From Liquidambar formosana (Eukaryota; Streptophyta; Magnoliopsida; Saxifragales; Altingiaceae): 64,000 nucleotides of DNA. The translations under genes were made by a program, and so were the position numbers. The DNA lies in the NCBI GenBank assembly GCA_039720395.1, contig CM077826.1, positions 23,516,430-23,580,429 of the forward strand. Reading direction: 5' to 3'. The notes below the pieces were generated by a model. It ran no database searches and was not told the origin of the DNA. It saw only the letters and a program-made list of their open reading frames with translations. Positions 35,081 through 49,700 of this stretch are shown one piece after another; position 1 is the stretch's first letter, and the number at the start of each line of letters is the position of its first letter.

Positions 35081-35871
35081 GTATCTCCGTATTGGTTTGC
35101 TTCTATCTCTTTCTTTCTCTCTCTCATATGTTTTGAGTGGTATCCTAGAAATATTTTAGAGTAGGGTGTGTATGATTAAATGGGTTTATAGTAAATTAGT
35201 AATCAACAGTTCCTAGGTCTTCTTTGAGCTGTAGGGACCCTTTAAATGATTGTTTCAAGATCATTTTTGCTTGGAAGTTTTTGTGGGAATGGGTCATGAT
35301 TATATTCATCAAAATTCTTTCAAGAAAAGAAAATAATAATAATAATAATATTCTGAGCTTTACATTTATGGCTACTTTGTTATTATTTATCGGATAATAC
35401 TTGGCTCCTCACACTGAATGAGTAATTTCTCTTTTCTTCCACTCATATTATGTCACGTGTCTAACAAAATAAATGAAAATTGATTATGTACATGTATCTT
35501 ATGTTATGTTATTATAGACAAGTGTCCACACTTCTATGTCTACATGTTTATGTGTCTAAATGAATCTAATTATGTATCTATATATTTGAATTTATGTGTC
35601 GGTATCCAAATATTTATATTTTTTAGAATTAATTATGACACAAGACATTATATAAGTGGAAGGAGGAAGTTGCTCCTCCACTACTACACAAAGAAAGTTC
35701 TCTTCGTAATTGGATTGCACTTCAATTTATTATAAAATCGGCCCTTACAACTTCCTAATTAAGACGACTAACAGATAGTTTGGTAATTTCAGTAAATTGA
35801 AAATAGTTATCAACCCCAACAATTTCTTCCTCTCTTCCTCACTCCCTAACTCTCTCTCATGTTTATCTCCC

Positions 35872-35902
<31 letters not shown>

Positions 35903-36406
35903 AACACTCTAGCTCCCCACGTTCATATATCTCTCCCACAAACTACTTAACCCACTCTCACGTCTCTATGTTTTTTAGCACCTGCAATTGCCCTCTCTCT
36001 ATTTCTCCTTCCAACAACATCCGAATCCCACAATACACACATAGGAACAATTCTTCCCTCATCATTTTCTTTTCTTTTCATTTTTTTTCCCTCACAATTT
36101 TTTTCTTAGAAGAATTGGGGAACCAAATAGAGACAAATGTCTTCATTATAGAGAAAAATTATATGGCACCTGTATCGCATGTGTTTGGCAACTAGTTTTT
36201 ATTAATTATTATTTTCAAGAAAGATTACAGTAGAACAAAGGAAAAAACACTACACTAGTTCACATGAGAAGAAATGGCCTCTTTCTCTAGGTAAATGATT
36301 AACTACATCTAGTATGTGAAAATATAAGAAAAGAGATAGAGGTTGGATTATCACGATCAATTTTTTAAAGCCAAGACTTTTGTTGATTTATCAGAGCGAG
36401 CAAGAA

Positions 36407-36607
36407 ATGTGGAGGCTAAAGATTGCAGAAAGGGGAAATAACCCATACATATTTAGCACCAATAACTTTGTGGGACGGCAGACATGGGAATTTGACCCAG
36501 AATATGGAACCCCTGAAGAGCAAGCTGAGGTTGAAGAAGCTCGTCTCAATTTCTATAAAAACCGCCATGAAGTCAAGCCCTGCTCTGATCTTCTTTGGCG
36601 GATGCAG
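36407..36607 (+). CDS. Coding exon 1 of the oxidosqualene cyclase
   Basis: It encodes residues 1-67, from MWRLKIAE through [11 protein letters not shown] to DLLWRMQ, and ends in CAG/GTATTT in phase 0. It is listed separately because it lies 14.5 kb from the rest of the gene; a gene finder could well miss it or start the model falsely near 51058. The exon-1/exon-2 junction ([10 protein letters not shown]) is continuous with known OSCs. Confidence 0.93.
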
Positions 36608-39600
36608 GTATTTCTCATCTCTCTCTCTATCTCTCTCTCTCTCTCTCACTATATATATATATAATCAAATGCTCACCTACGGCAAATTCCATATCGCCCC
36701 GCATAGATCAGACGGCGAAGAATCCATGTCTAACATTCAAGTCGTGCACATGGCTATCACACATAGCTCGGGAGTTGTTCTTTGGGCTACGCAAGGAAGG
36801 ATTTACAAGCCCCCTTGAGCTTCCCTTAAAGTTGTGCTATACGTTAAAATGATGAATGGAGTTGGTTGTAAAGTCTCCAACTTCAAGCCTACACTAATCG
36901 AGTCTTGCCACCCATTTGAGTGATAAAAAGGGGGTTAATTCCATCGAGTAGGGACCCGAGCCGTTCAGAGAAATACTATATATAATAGAATTTTGCATGA
37001 TAAATGAGGCTACCGGTCCACTGATCAAGTGAGCTTTAGCCCCCATCAAGTGCACCCACAATGCTTGAGAATTTCATGTTGTGGAGAGTACTTCCTACTA
37101 GAATTTTGTATAATATATAGCTACCTATTCACAGATCCAGTGAGCGCTAGCCCCGATTAAGTGCAGCCACAATGCTTGAAAATTTCATAGTGATTTCTGT
37201 ACGTGTGGTGCATGTGTGGGCAGTAGCCTACTAATGACTTTGAATTCTTCCTTTACGCTCTGTTTGGTTCATGGATTTTACTAGAGAATGAAAAGCAGTA
37301 GGAAAAAAAATATAAAGGAAAGAAAATGTGTGGAAAATATAAAATTTTTTTGTATTTGGTTGTCTAGGAAAAATTAGAGGAAAGAAAAGAAAATTCTTTA
37401 GAAAAGTAATTTCTTATGTTTAGTTGTTGAGGGGAAAACAAAAGAAAAGAAAAATACAATAATAAAGGGGCATAAATTATCATATTAAAAAGTTAACAAC
37501 ATGATCACAACCAAATATGAGGCCCATCCTAATTTGATAAATCCCATTAATGTCAAAATGGAGAGTTACCATTCCCAAATAGTAGTTTGAACTCTCTATT
37601 ACTAATCCTAAGACCTACCAGGGACTTAGGGAGTAAAGATTATTTTATTTTATTTTATTTTAACAGAGACTGTTAAAACCCCTATTCCCCTTTTCCCGGA
37701 TTTGATTTTGGCTTTAGGCGCTAAAACCTATTTCCCCTTTCTCATTCCCGCTCTCTGTCATCGCCTCCATCATATGCCTCTCTTTCTCTCTCTCTCCATT
37801 TTCCAAGCAATTTCTACTCACCATTGCGAAATTCAACGGAGACTATGGTTTTGGGATATAGCTTTGCGTTTGATGACCTCAGCCATTTGTATGCTGTAGA
37901 TGACCACCTCCACCTCTTCACCAGTGATTGTTTGACAAACATCGTTGCATGCCTTGGATTAGGATCATTAGAGATTCTCCTCCTAAAATTTTCTATTTTT
38001 AATGATAGATAAGAATTGCATTAGTAGTAAAGTTTCAAAAATTGGATTAGGATCATTGTCAATAACTGGCCATCCAGTACAATATGGACTATTGAGACTT
38101 GGTGGGTCCCAAATGAATGGGTGAGACTGTATATGCATGTCATGCATGCATTGATTAAGCAGGGATGATTTGACACTTCTCAAGGGGTCATATATCTCAT
38201 ACTTTTAAGGAAGGAGGACCATACCAAGAAAGAAAGAGTATCAAAAGGAGAACCGTACCAAAACATAAGCAAAACATAAGCAAAATCCCTTATAATAAAT
38301 GATTTTTTTTCCTTTCTTTGTTAATCTTTTTGGTATTGTAGTGACTTTTTTTTTAAATATTAATGATTGAGGATATCCTAGGTCATAATCTTATTGATGG
38401 TTGAGCTCATATTATTCTCCTAATAGTCCAGGTAAGACATTCCATACCTACATGGACAACAATAGCTACGAGGCGTCAAAACAATAACTTCTAGAAAAAC
38501 ACACCCGAGACTTAACCGTTCAGCCAACGCTACAAAGGTGTATTACTTATGATTTTTTATTTTTATTTTTCATCGCTTAAAACAAAGGGGAAAAAAAACA
38601 AAAGACAAAAAAAAAAAAAAAAAAAAAAAACAAATACGGAGTAGTGTGAACCCCGAAAAGTGGCCCACAAGATTGAAAAAGATTTGTTTGAAAAAAAAAA
38701 AGGAGTCGCCACCTTATTTTTTAAAGGAAACAAAGAAAACCCTAAAAACTATTTTTGTTTTAAGAAAACAATTGAAAAGACTCCATGTTTAAAAAAGAAA
38801 GGCCAAAAATAGTCTTTTTGGAAACCAAAGAAACTAGGGATTCGGAAGCTAAGTTATAACATGGGAAGGTTCTAGGCGAAGCCTATAAGCACCCATGTCA
38901 CCCTTTCGGTCTCTTAGTTTATTTGGGCTAAATTAAAGTCTTTTCCACACAAAAATTAGCATATATCACATCAAGACAGCATGCATATCATATATTCCAT
39001 CCATTTATCCATGCACAATAAACAAATAAAAATAAAGAAAAGAAAAAAGAAAACTAGGATACTTGGATCCTAGGGTGGACTTGAACCTCAAAACGAGCGC
39101 CTACGTACCATGCAACGAAATACATAGCTCAAAATCCACGTAGTTCGATAAGAATAGGGCTACAACCTAATATGAACCCATAGTAGAAACCCTAAGTTTC
39201 CTTATTTGAAAGATAGAGAATCTGATAATTAAACCAAGTTTGAAATTAAGAAAAACTTCTACAGAATGGAAACTTTGAGAAAGAGGTAACTTATTTAACA
39301 AGGAAACCCCTAGTAATTACCATGGATTCATATTAAGCAATAACCCTGAAAAGAAAGATTAGGGATAGAGATTTAGGGAACTTTTATACCCTACTTACCT
39401 TGTGCAATTTACTCCAAGCAATAGCAAAATTGAGTAGTAGCAACCTTATTTGCGATAAGGCAATTATTACACCTATTTGCACCTTTACACGTGCTCAAGA
39501 CCATGTAAAAAGAACAAAATACAAATTTGGACAAAATCATATTAAGGCCTAAATTCATCCACAAATCATGCAAACAACATGAATAACGAATAAACACAAA

Positions 39601-42600
39601 CCCTAATACCATGCCATGCATAAAAACCCTAGAAATCCACTAATATGAATGCAATAATTATCATAATTATTCTATATGTAACACATATACAGCAACCATG
39701 AAGAAAAACCAAGCAAAAACTCTAGTCTAGCATATTATATGTAACTAACCTAAAATAAGGATAATAGAAACCTTAAACTCACAATCATTCTTTAAATCCT
39801 ATAAAATAAACCTAAAACATGCATAACTCATCATGAACAACATTTATTTCATGTATATTAACTAACTAAAACATTCATACATGGTAAAAATCCCAACTTT
39901 AGCATGCAATAGGCCTATTCTATAAGAAACCCTAGTTTAAGCACTAATAGAAGAGGTATTTACCTTAGGAAAGCTTCCTTTGCTGCTGTAGAAAATCTCT
40001 CTTGCTCTTGTGAATGATTTGAAACAAGTCTCTTCAAGGCTAGAGCAAAAACTTCAACTCTCCTTTAGAATTCTCTCTCTTATTCTCTCTCAAAACTTAG
40101 GTTTAATGCATAAAAGTGGTTCCCCTAATGTTGAAACATAGTAGGGTATTTATAGAGTTTAATTAGGATAAACCAATGGCTAGGATTAAAACCCTAAAAA
40201 TTAATTCAAGGGTTATTAGAGACTCCCTTAGTGCTTAAGGAACTCAAAAGTTACCAAAAACTAAAAGGAAACTCATCCAAAAGAGTCCAAATCCGTTAAA
40301 ATAGGAAAAAATCCTGCTTTATCACAAAAATAGGAATTTGGTCTCGAGTAACCAGGTGGCTAGCCGCCCAGGGCTGGGGGGTCACCTGAGCTAACCCCCT
40401 AGGGCTGGCGGGTCACCCGAGCACTTTTTTTAGATTTTCTCCCTTTTTGGACTCTTTTTCTTCCAAGAGTGTTTTAGAGGTCAAATTAACTCTGATTTTG
40501 ATGAAATAAAAGCCAAAACGATCGTGTTTCGATGAAGAATACATTTTTAAACATTTTAAGGTGAAAACCAATAACCATAGTTGCATGGTTAGGTTTTACA
40601 AAGGTAGTTAACTACTATATACTACTATTGCAAAGCATAGGTATGCACATAGGATTAAATCAAATGCTTTCCAAATCAAAATTGAACATTCCAAAACACT
40701 TTTGTGGATAAAATAAAGACTAATTAAAGTCAATTTAAAAAGAATTGATGAGTAATTGTGAGTAGAATTGAGCTAACTCGAAATAGGTCTTTTAACCAAC
40801 TTGAACCATTATGAGCCATTTTAACCCTAAGCCATTGATTCATCAAATTAAACCTAAAAATACCCCATATGCATAAATATGGACTTCAATTGACAATTTG
40901 GAGATCATTTCAAGGTCAAATGGAAAGTTTGTGACTTAAAAAAAATGATTATGCCCTTCAAGTCACGAAAGTCATAAAAGCTCTTATTAACCCTTAAGAT
41001 CACCTCCGAATTGAATCAAAATTCATACCCATTATCTTTAGTACTCTAAAAAACTAATGCAAGTGATTAGACTCGAAAACAAAGCAAGAACCTACATGGA
41101 ATGACAAACCCTAGTAAGGTGGTGCACAAATAGGGTGTGACAGAAACCCCTCATTGGTGTAACAAGTTTCACTTGTAAACCATTGAAAAAAGAACATCCC
41201 ATTTTTTATTGAGAAAGTAATTGCATTAAGTTCAAATGGAGAACTCCATCGTCTTATAGGATTTATCACATATCTTAAACAAGTAGAAGTCAATGTCTAG
41301 GTAAAGGTCAATACCCAGGATGAGTAGAGGTAATTCTAAGTGAAGGTCAACACCCAAGATGAGTAAAAGTTAATGCTCGAAGAGAATAAGGATCAGTATT
41401 GGGAGTGTAGGTTAACACTCATGATGAGTAACAGTCAATACTTAAAAGGAGTAGGGATAAATATGAGTGGAAGTCAACACTTGGAGTGAGTACCAGTCAA
41501 TACTCAAAAGGAATAGGGATTAGTATTCAAAGTGAAGGTCAACACTCGGGCAATACTTGAGACAAACATGTTTTAATACTTAGAATGAGTATGGGTCAAT
41601 ACATAGAGTGAGTGTGGGTCAATACTCAGGGACGAGTATGGGTCAATACTCAAGATGAATATGTGACAATACTCAGGGTAAGTATGGGTCAATACTTAAG
41701 ATGAGTATGTATCAGTACTCGGAATGAGTATAGGTCAATACTCAGGAGAGCCAATAAGACATCGTATGGGTAAGGGTCATTACTCAAACGAGAACCAATG
41801 ATGGATAGAAATCAATATCCATACTAAAAATCTAAAAAGAAATCTCATGAATAGAAGTCAATATCCATACTAAAAATCTAAAAAGAAATCTCATGAATAG
41901 AAGTCAATACTTATAGAGAAAAACACATAAGCAAGGGTCAATGCTTGCTATGAGTAAAGATCAATACTCACAAAGAAAAGCTTATGAACAAGGGTCAATG
42001 CTTGAAATGAGTCGGATTTAATACTCACAAAGAAAATCACACGAGTAAGGGTCAATGCTCAAGATAAAATGTATATAAGCAAAGGTTAATGCTTGAAATG
42101 AGTAGGATTTAATACTCATAGAGAAAATTATATGAGCAAAAGTTATTGTTGGTGATGAATAGGGGTCAATACTCAAAAAATGTTGAGAAATCGCATAGGT
42201 AGAAGTCAATACCTAAAACAATAACATATGAATAGAGGAGACATGCCGAAGGGGTTTGGAATCAATACCTATGATGGATAAGAGTCAATATTATAGAATG
42301 AGTAAGGGTCAATGCTTGAGAGGGGAGTATGGGTGAATGCTCTAAATGAGTAAAGGTCAACACTCGGGATGAATAATAGTCAATATTCCAAACGAGCAAA
42401 GGTCAATGCTCAAGAAAAAATAGTATAGGTAAATACTCATAGGAGAGCTTAACAAAACATTAGTTAAGTAGGAGTCACTACTCAAAAGATAAGGTTGGCA
42501 TGAGGACAAAGCCAACACCACATTAAGAAAAAATATCACTCACACGGCTACTTGGCTATAACCCAATGGCGAAAACTTAGGCAAATATGGTCATGGGAAA

Positions 42601-43719
42601 ATGGACCTTAAAACAAAATGAGCACTACATGTCACTAATGCATGCAAATCAACTAATCAATCAACTCAAGTAAAATTGATTCACATGATTCATCAGCACA
42701 AGTTCAAAGCCATGCATAGAAAGATTTACTGGAAGTGGTTTTGCAAACCTATCATTCTTTTTCTTTAAAGACCCCTTTACATACTTAGCACAATCATGGA
42801 ATTTTCAAAAAGATTTTTCTTTATTTATAAAATGGTGGTCAAGCCTTCTTAGGAAACAATGCAATTCAAGAGGATCGGATCAAATCCATGAATTCTTCTT
42901 TAAGGTAAAGGAATAAAGTGGAAACACCTCTTTCCTTCTTTTTTCTGCACTTCTCTTTTCTTCTAAAACCCTAACTTTTGCCTAGATTGCTTTTACAGGT
43001 TTTCAACTTAGCAGGTTGCCCTAATTTTTGCCTAGGCCACCCTTTCAGGTTTTCAACCTAGCAAGCTTTTCTTATTTTCTTTCACATTTCTTTGCAAGTT
43101 ACTTCAGCATAGAGGAGTTCACAAAGCCCCAACCCATTCTCTTCAACTGGTTCTCTAATCAAACAAACTAGGCCTAACAAATATTCAAATTCTTCTTCAA
43201 CAATCATAATCAGCCTCTAGGTTCATAGAATGACATGCTCACTTCTCTTGGTTAACACATTCACGTTCTTCGATTGAACAAGATAAATTAGCCCCCAACT
43301 ATACAGAAAATTATAGCCATTCTCCTAATCTCATGAAATTTCACGCCTATGACTAAGGCAAATCATTCCACAGTGGTTACTGCTACCCCTTTCCCATTAT
43401 TGAATCTATAACAAGAGTTTAGGTCAAAAGGTATGATAAGGTAGGATCTAATGGACTTTACAATGAATCATGATGAATAAGAATTTTTAAGGGACAAGGT
43501 CTATGACCATTAGAGACACACAGGAGTCAAGGGAAACAAAGGATGAAAGTGGAGGGACACACGAAGGAATTGAGAAAGTCAAACAAGAATAATCAAATTA
43601 ACTCTTTTAGTGGCATGTAATATTTTAAGATCACTAATTCAATCAATAAAACTACTTCTTCTTAACTTAGTCACAAAGAATTGCCTTTAATGGTTGGTTA
43701 CATGCAAAGCCTCTTTCCT

Positions 43720-43760
<41 letters not shown>

Positions 43761-46700
43761 GAATTAGACCACACCTAAAGTAACTTTATGGGTTGCCTAC
43801 ATATCTCCACTTTGATCTTCACATTGATTGAACAAACTAACATTTTTTTTTTTTTTTTGGGTGGAGAATCAGGTCCTCGTAGTTCAAAAGATTCATTTTT
43901 ATTTTTTCATCATTTTTTAAATGCCCTAACTTTTGCCTAGGTTGCATTTTCAGGTTTTTAACCTACCGGGCCTAGGCTCTATATATAACCACATAGGGAC
44001 CACCCTCACTTGGCTTAAACTTCTCCCGCGAGTCACAAACATAGATTGTAGTCTTCCTTGATCACAAGACTTGCTTCTGATTGTTGTTAATCTTCCTTCT
44101 TGATGCTTTTGGATGTTAATCCCTTCCCTTTCTTTTTATACCTTTTTTTTTTTTTTGGGTTTGTTTTTTTGTTGTCACAATTTTTTCTTTTCACTTTTTT
44201 TCTTTTCCTTTTGAGGGAGAGGGAAATAAACATCTCTAAAAGCTCACAGCATGGTAGTTGATTTCTTCTTTTGATCTTTGAATTCCCTCTTACAAGGGTT
44301 TCAAGATCTTCTCAAGTTGCTTGGCCTACGTCTTCATGTAGTGTATTAGGCGAGTGGTCCCTTATGTTTACCATTTTGGACTTTTCCAAGTTTTCTAATC
44401 AAATAGTCACAGTTTATTCATCATTCTTTGTGTTTGCTCCTTTAATGGAAGGAGTTTTTGAGCCTCTTAGCAAATATTCTCATGCCACTTTGATTGTCAA
44501 TTGATTGATGAGAAGAGAAATAGAAAGACAATGGAATTCTTGAAATCAAAAATTTTATTAAAGGAATGAAGAAGAACACATTAAAAATCTTGACTTAACA
44601 ATTACTAGGACTCAAAAGACTCTTAACTTCAAAGGACATTTGACTTGAAGTTAGAAATAATTAACCAACTAGAAAACAAACACAAAACCTAAACTCTTTA
44701 TCACAAACAATCATGACAAAATTGGTGCGACAGTAAGCACTAAATAGATTGACTTTAGAGTGAATGATTGGATGCTTTAGGTAGAGAGACAATTCCCTAG
44801 TCAAATAGGTCTTGGATTTCATGTTTCAACCTTGGGCATCGATCGGTGCTATGCTCTTTGCTTTAGTGGAAGTCACAATACTTATTTTCTTTGAAGCGAT
44901 GAGGTAATGCGTTAGGCAACGGTGCTGGGTCAAGGAGTTGAAGCAAACCTTTCACCTTCAACTTCTCGAAAACATCGCTTAATGGCATGTAAAGTTCGGT
45001 GAATTGGTGAGACTGTTGGGGTGATATGGTATTGATATGTCTATGTGTCTTTCCATTGCTTCTATATCGGGAGTTCCTTGATTACTCCTCTTCATTAATT
45101 GTACTGTCACCTATGGCATCTTCTACTTGAATTCAAACCCCAATCAAAGCCTTAAAGTTCAGGAAATAGCTTGCAAATAGATGCTTATGGTAAATAGGGA
45201 GGAGGTTCTTAACTACCAGCTGAATCTGTTCTTCTTCATTAGGTCGGTTCGCCATTTGAGAAGCCTTTTGTCTCTACTATGTCACCATGTAATGAATGCG
45301 GAGAAGGTTTCATTAGCCCTTTGTTTTGTTGTTTCCAAATCCCTGCGGGTAACATCCACTTCGGTGTTATACTTGTATTGAAAGGTGAACTCATTACATA
45401 TATCGTCCTAAGTCTAGGTTCTATTCTTATCCAACGCTAAGAACCACTTCAATGTAGAGGTCGCTAGTGTCTTATAGAACATTTGAGCTAATAGCTCATC
45501 GCTTGCTTCCCGAGTGTGCATAGCACGCATATACATCCTCAAGTGAATCTTGGGGCAGCCCATTCCATTAAATTTTTCTAACTCTGGCATCTTGAATTTT
45601 AGTGGAACGTGAACTTCTGGGAACAAGGACAATGAATGCATCTCCACCATATCATTGGTTCTACGAATCCCCTCTATAGTTTTCTCCAAAGCCCCTACTT
45701 TGCTAGCCAACACAGAATCACTATTAGTAGCCTTCCCTTTAGCTTCTCCTTCTAGGTTGATGATCTCAGGTTTCGAACTACTTTCTCCTTTTGTCTTAGT
45801 GTTCTCATTGGATTGAGGTCCATCTTCAGTGCCAAACCCATGAGGTGCACTCGAGGAATGGGTTTTAGAACCATTTTTTTGTTCTAAATCTGCCATCTTT
45901 TGTTGATTATCTTGAGCTAGTTTCAATGTTGTTTCAGAGGTCTTTGAGGTATAGTCCAACTTTGTCATAATGGCTTTCAAACAAGCCTCAAGAACAAAGT
46001 TCCTTTCACTAGTCCCTTCGTCAGCCATCTTAGATTCAAAATTTGAGTCCAACTTTAATAAGTTATCATGGGTTTAATCCAGCCCTTCCTTTAAGAACAA
46101 AATCCCCTTTTTAGGCTATGACCAAAACATTTTAACAATATTTCTATGACTGCACTAAATTGATAAGTGTGATCTTATAAAGCATTCCCTTAGTTAGACA
46201 TTTCATCTCCAAGGGTACCTTGAACTATGAGGTGACATACTAAGGACATGAAGGTGAGTCACTTAGTCTTAAGTTCTAGCCATTAACCATCACAAAACTA
46301 TCTAAAGTCACTTTTCTCCAAGTGTAGGCAAGCTATGGGCTAGGTCTACACAGGATATCTCCTTAGTTAGACACCTCATCTTTAAAAGTGTCCCTTAAGA
46401 TGGAAGGTGAGGTGACATATAAAGGACATAAAGATGAATAAGCCCCTACTTTTTAACTCTAAAGCCCATGATTAAATGTTCTTAACGCACACACCTTAAT
46501 TAGTCACTACCTCATTTAGGGAGCCCCTTGAGTGAAGGGAGGAAGTACTTATTAAGGGTATATAGGTGAGACCATATATCTAGTGTTGATTATTATCCAT
46601 AGTTAAAGTAAATCTAAGCATATAACATAACTTACGAGCATGGCAACACAACACAAGCACGTCATGGTATCATTACAATCAAATGTGGGTGCATAATAGT

Positions 46701-49700
46701 GAACCAATAGTGTCTTATAATGCCCATTACATGCACTAAGAGAGGATAGGCTAGGATCCTTCACTTGCTTGAACCAATCTTTACACCTAACCATATGTGG
46801 CATCATAAACGCCACGTGGATCCAGCAATACATGATTGATTCATTTAATATACCCTAGGGCAAGCTAAGGGGTACTAGACAAGAGAGGTTGATAGCTTTT
46901 GCCCCAACACTTGGAATCAGGAAAACCAAAGTTGAAACGAGGCCCATCATTAGCAAGGATACATTGAGAGACAATCGAGGTTATCATGCAAGAATCGCAC
47001 ATACAATGCAATAAATGAAACCACACAATCAAGCGGATGCATGTGATTGATTTTAATTAAACATAAGAAATTAGTTTAGCCCAATTAAACTTTATAGAGT
47101 CTAGCCCACAAGTCCCAAGTGAAGTCGCCAAATTGTGAACCTTGAAAAGTGACCCATATGATTGAAAAAGATTTGTTTGAAAAAGAAAAGGAGTCACCAC
47201 CTTATTTTTTAAAGGAAACAAGAAAAACCCTAAAAACCATTTTTGTTTTAAGAAAACAATTGAAAAGACTCCATGTTTAAAAAAGAAAGGCCAAAAACAA
47301 TCTTTTTATAAACCAGAGAAACTAGGGATTCGGAGGCTAAGTTATAACATGTGAAGGTTCTAGGCAAAACCTATAGGCACTCATGTCACCCTTTCGATCT
47401 CTTAACTTATGTGGGCTAAATTAAAGTCTTTTCCACACAAAAATCAGCATATATCACATCAAGACAGCATGCATGTCATATATTCCATCCATTCATCCAT
47501 GCACAATAAACAAATAAAAATAAAGAAAAGAAAAAGAAAACTATAATACTTGGATGAACGTCAAAACAAGCGCCTACATACCATGCAACGAAATACATGA
47601 ATCAAAGTCCATGTAGTTCCATAAGAATGGGGTTACAACCTAAAATGAACCCATGGTAAAAACACTAAGTTTCCTTATTTGAAAGATAGAGAATTTGATA
47701 ATTAAACCAAGTTTGAAATTAAGAAAATCTTCTACAGGATAGAAACTTTAAGAAAGAGGTAACTTATTTAACAAGAAAACCCCCATTAATTACCATGGAT
47801 TCATATTAAGAAATAACCCTAAAAAGAAAGAAGAGAAAGAATAGGGATAGAGATTTAGGGCACTTTCATACTCTACTTACCTTGTGCAATTTACTCCAAG
47901 CAATAGCAAAATTGAGTAATAGCAACCTTATTTGCGTTAGGGCAATTATCACACCTATTTGCACCCTTACACGTGCTCGATCAAGACCATATAAAAATAA
48001 CAAAATATAAATTTGGATAGAATCATATTAAGGCCTAAATTCATCCACAAATCATGTAAACAACACGAATAACAAATAAACACAAACCCTAATGTAACTC
48101 TAATACCATGACATGCATAAAAACCCAAGAAATCCACTATTATGAATGCAATAATTATCATAGTTATTCTATATGTAACACATACACAGCAACCATGAAG
48201 AAAAACCAAGCAAAAACTCTAGTCTAGCATGCTATATGTAACTAACCTAAAATAAAGATAATGGAAACCCTAAACTCACAATTAGCTTTAAATCCTATAA
48301 AATAAACCTAAAACATGCATAACTCATCATGAACAACATTTACTTAATGTATATTAGCTAACTAAAGCATTCATACATGATAAAAATCCCAACTTTAGCA
48401 TGCAATTGGCCTATTCTATAAGAAACCCTAGTTTAAGCACTAATAGAAGAGGTATTTACCTTAGGAAAGCTTCCTTTGCTACTTTAGAAACTCTCTCTTA
48501 CTCTTGTGAATGATTTGAAACAAGTTTCTTCAAAGCTACAGCAAGAACTTCAACTCCCCTTTAGAACTCTTTCTCTTATTCTCTCTCAAAACTCAGGTTT
48601 AATGCATAAAAGTAGCTCCCCTAATGCTGAAACATAGTGGGGTATTTATAGAGTTTGATTAGGATAAACCAATGGCTAGGATTAAAACCCTAAAATTAAT
48701 CCAATGGTTATTAGAGACTCCCTTGGTACTTAAGGAACTCAAAAGTTACCAAAAACTAAAAGGAAACTCGTCCAAAAGAGTCTAAATCCATCAAAATAGG
48801 AAAAAATCCTGCTTCAGCACAAAAATAGGAAGTTGGTCTCGGGTGACCACTTGGCCTTAGGAGGCTAGCCACTCAGGCCTAGGTGGCTAGTTGCCCAAAG
48901 CTGGGGGGTGACTTGAGCTAACCCCCCCGGGCTGGGGGGGGTCACCCGAGAACTTTTTTTTAGATTTTCTCCTTTTTTGGACTCATTTCCTTCTAGGAGT
49001 GTTTTAGGGGTCAAATTAACTCTGATTTTGATGAAATAAAAGCCAAAACGACCGTGTTTCGATGAGAAATACATTTTTAAACATTTTAGAGTAAAAACCA
49101 CTAACCATAGGTGTATAATTAGGTTTTACAAAGGTAGTTAACCACTATACACTACCATTGCAAAGCATAGGTATACACATAGGATTAAACCAAATGCTTT
49201 CCAAACAAAAATTGAACATTTCAAAACACTTTTGACAATAAAATAAAGACTAATTAAAGTCAATTTGAAAAGAATTGATGAGTAATTGACCCAAAATAGG
49301 TCTTTTAACCAACTTGAACCATTATGAGCCATTTTAACTCTAAGCCATTGATTCATCAAATTGAATCTAAAAATACCTCATATGCATCAATATGAACTCC
49401 AATTGACAATTTGGAGATCATTTCAAGGTCGAATGGAAAGTTTTTGACTTAAAAGACTATTATGCCCTTTAAGTCACGAAAGCTCTTATTAACTTTCAAG
49501 ATCAACTCTGAATTAAACCAAAATTCATACCCATTATCCTTAGGACTCTAAAAAACTAATGCAAGTGACTAGACTGAAAAACAAAGCAAGAACCTACATG
49601 GAATGACAAACCCTATTAAGGTGGTGCAAAAATAGGGTATGATAGAAGCCCCTCATTGGTGCAAAAATAGGTCGTTGACCGTTGCTAAATCATTTTTCCC

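Larger units (their letters stand above)
38645..49661 (-). mobile_element. Tat/Ogre-like Ty3/Gypsy composite in intron 1
   Basis: Read on the minus strand: a 17-nt polypurine remnant, LTR (49644-47134), primer-binding site, gag, 3' untranslated repeats, polypurine tract, LTR (41142-38645). The primer-binding site ATTTGGCGACTTCACTTGGG, large LTRs and gag type indicate the Tat/Ogre lineage. Integrase and reverse transcriptase are absent, so it is non-autonomous. The polypurine sequence beyond the 5' LTR means the outer boundary is not a simple insertion end, and no target duplication is found. It is antisense to the cyclase. Confidence 0.8.

Noticed and set aside
37702..38012. Host exons in the left part of intron 1
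   Set aside because: Two overlapping short frames have no recognisable domain, and the flanking exon-1 donor and exon-2 acceptor join in phase without them.
45414..46052. Host gene inside the cyclase intron (212 residues)
   Set aside because: It is the N-terminal part of a Ty3/Gypsy gag whose homology continues beyond the stop, and it is bracketed by an LTR pair and a primer-binding site.
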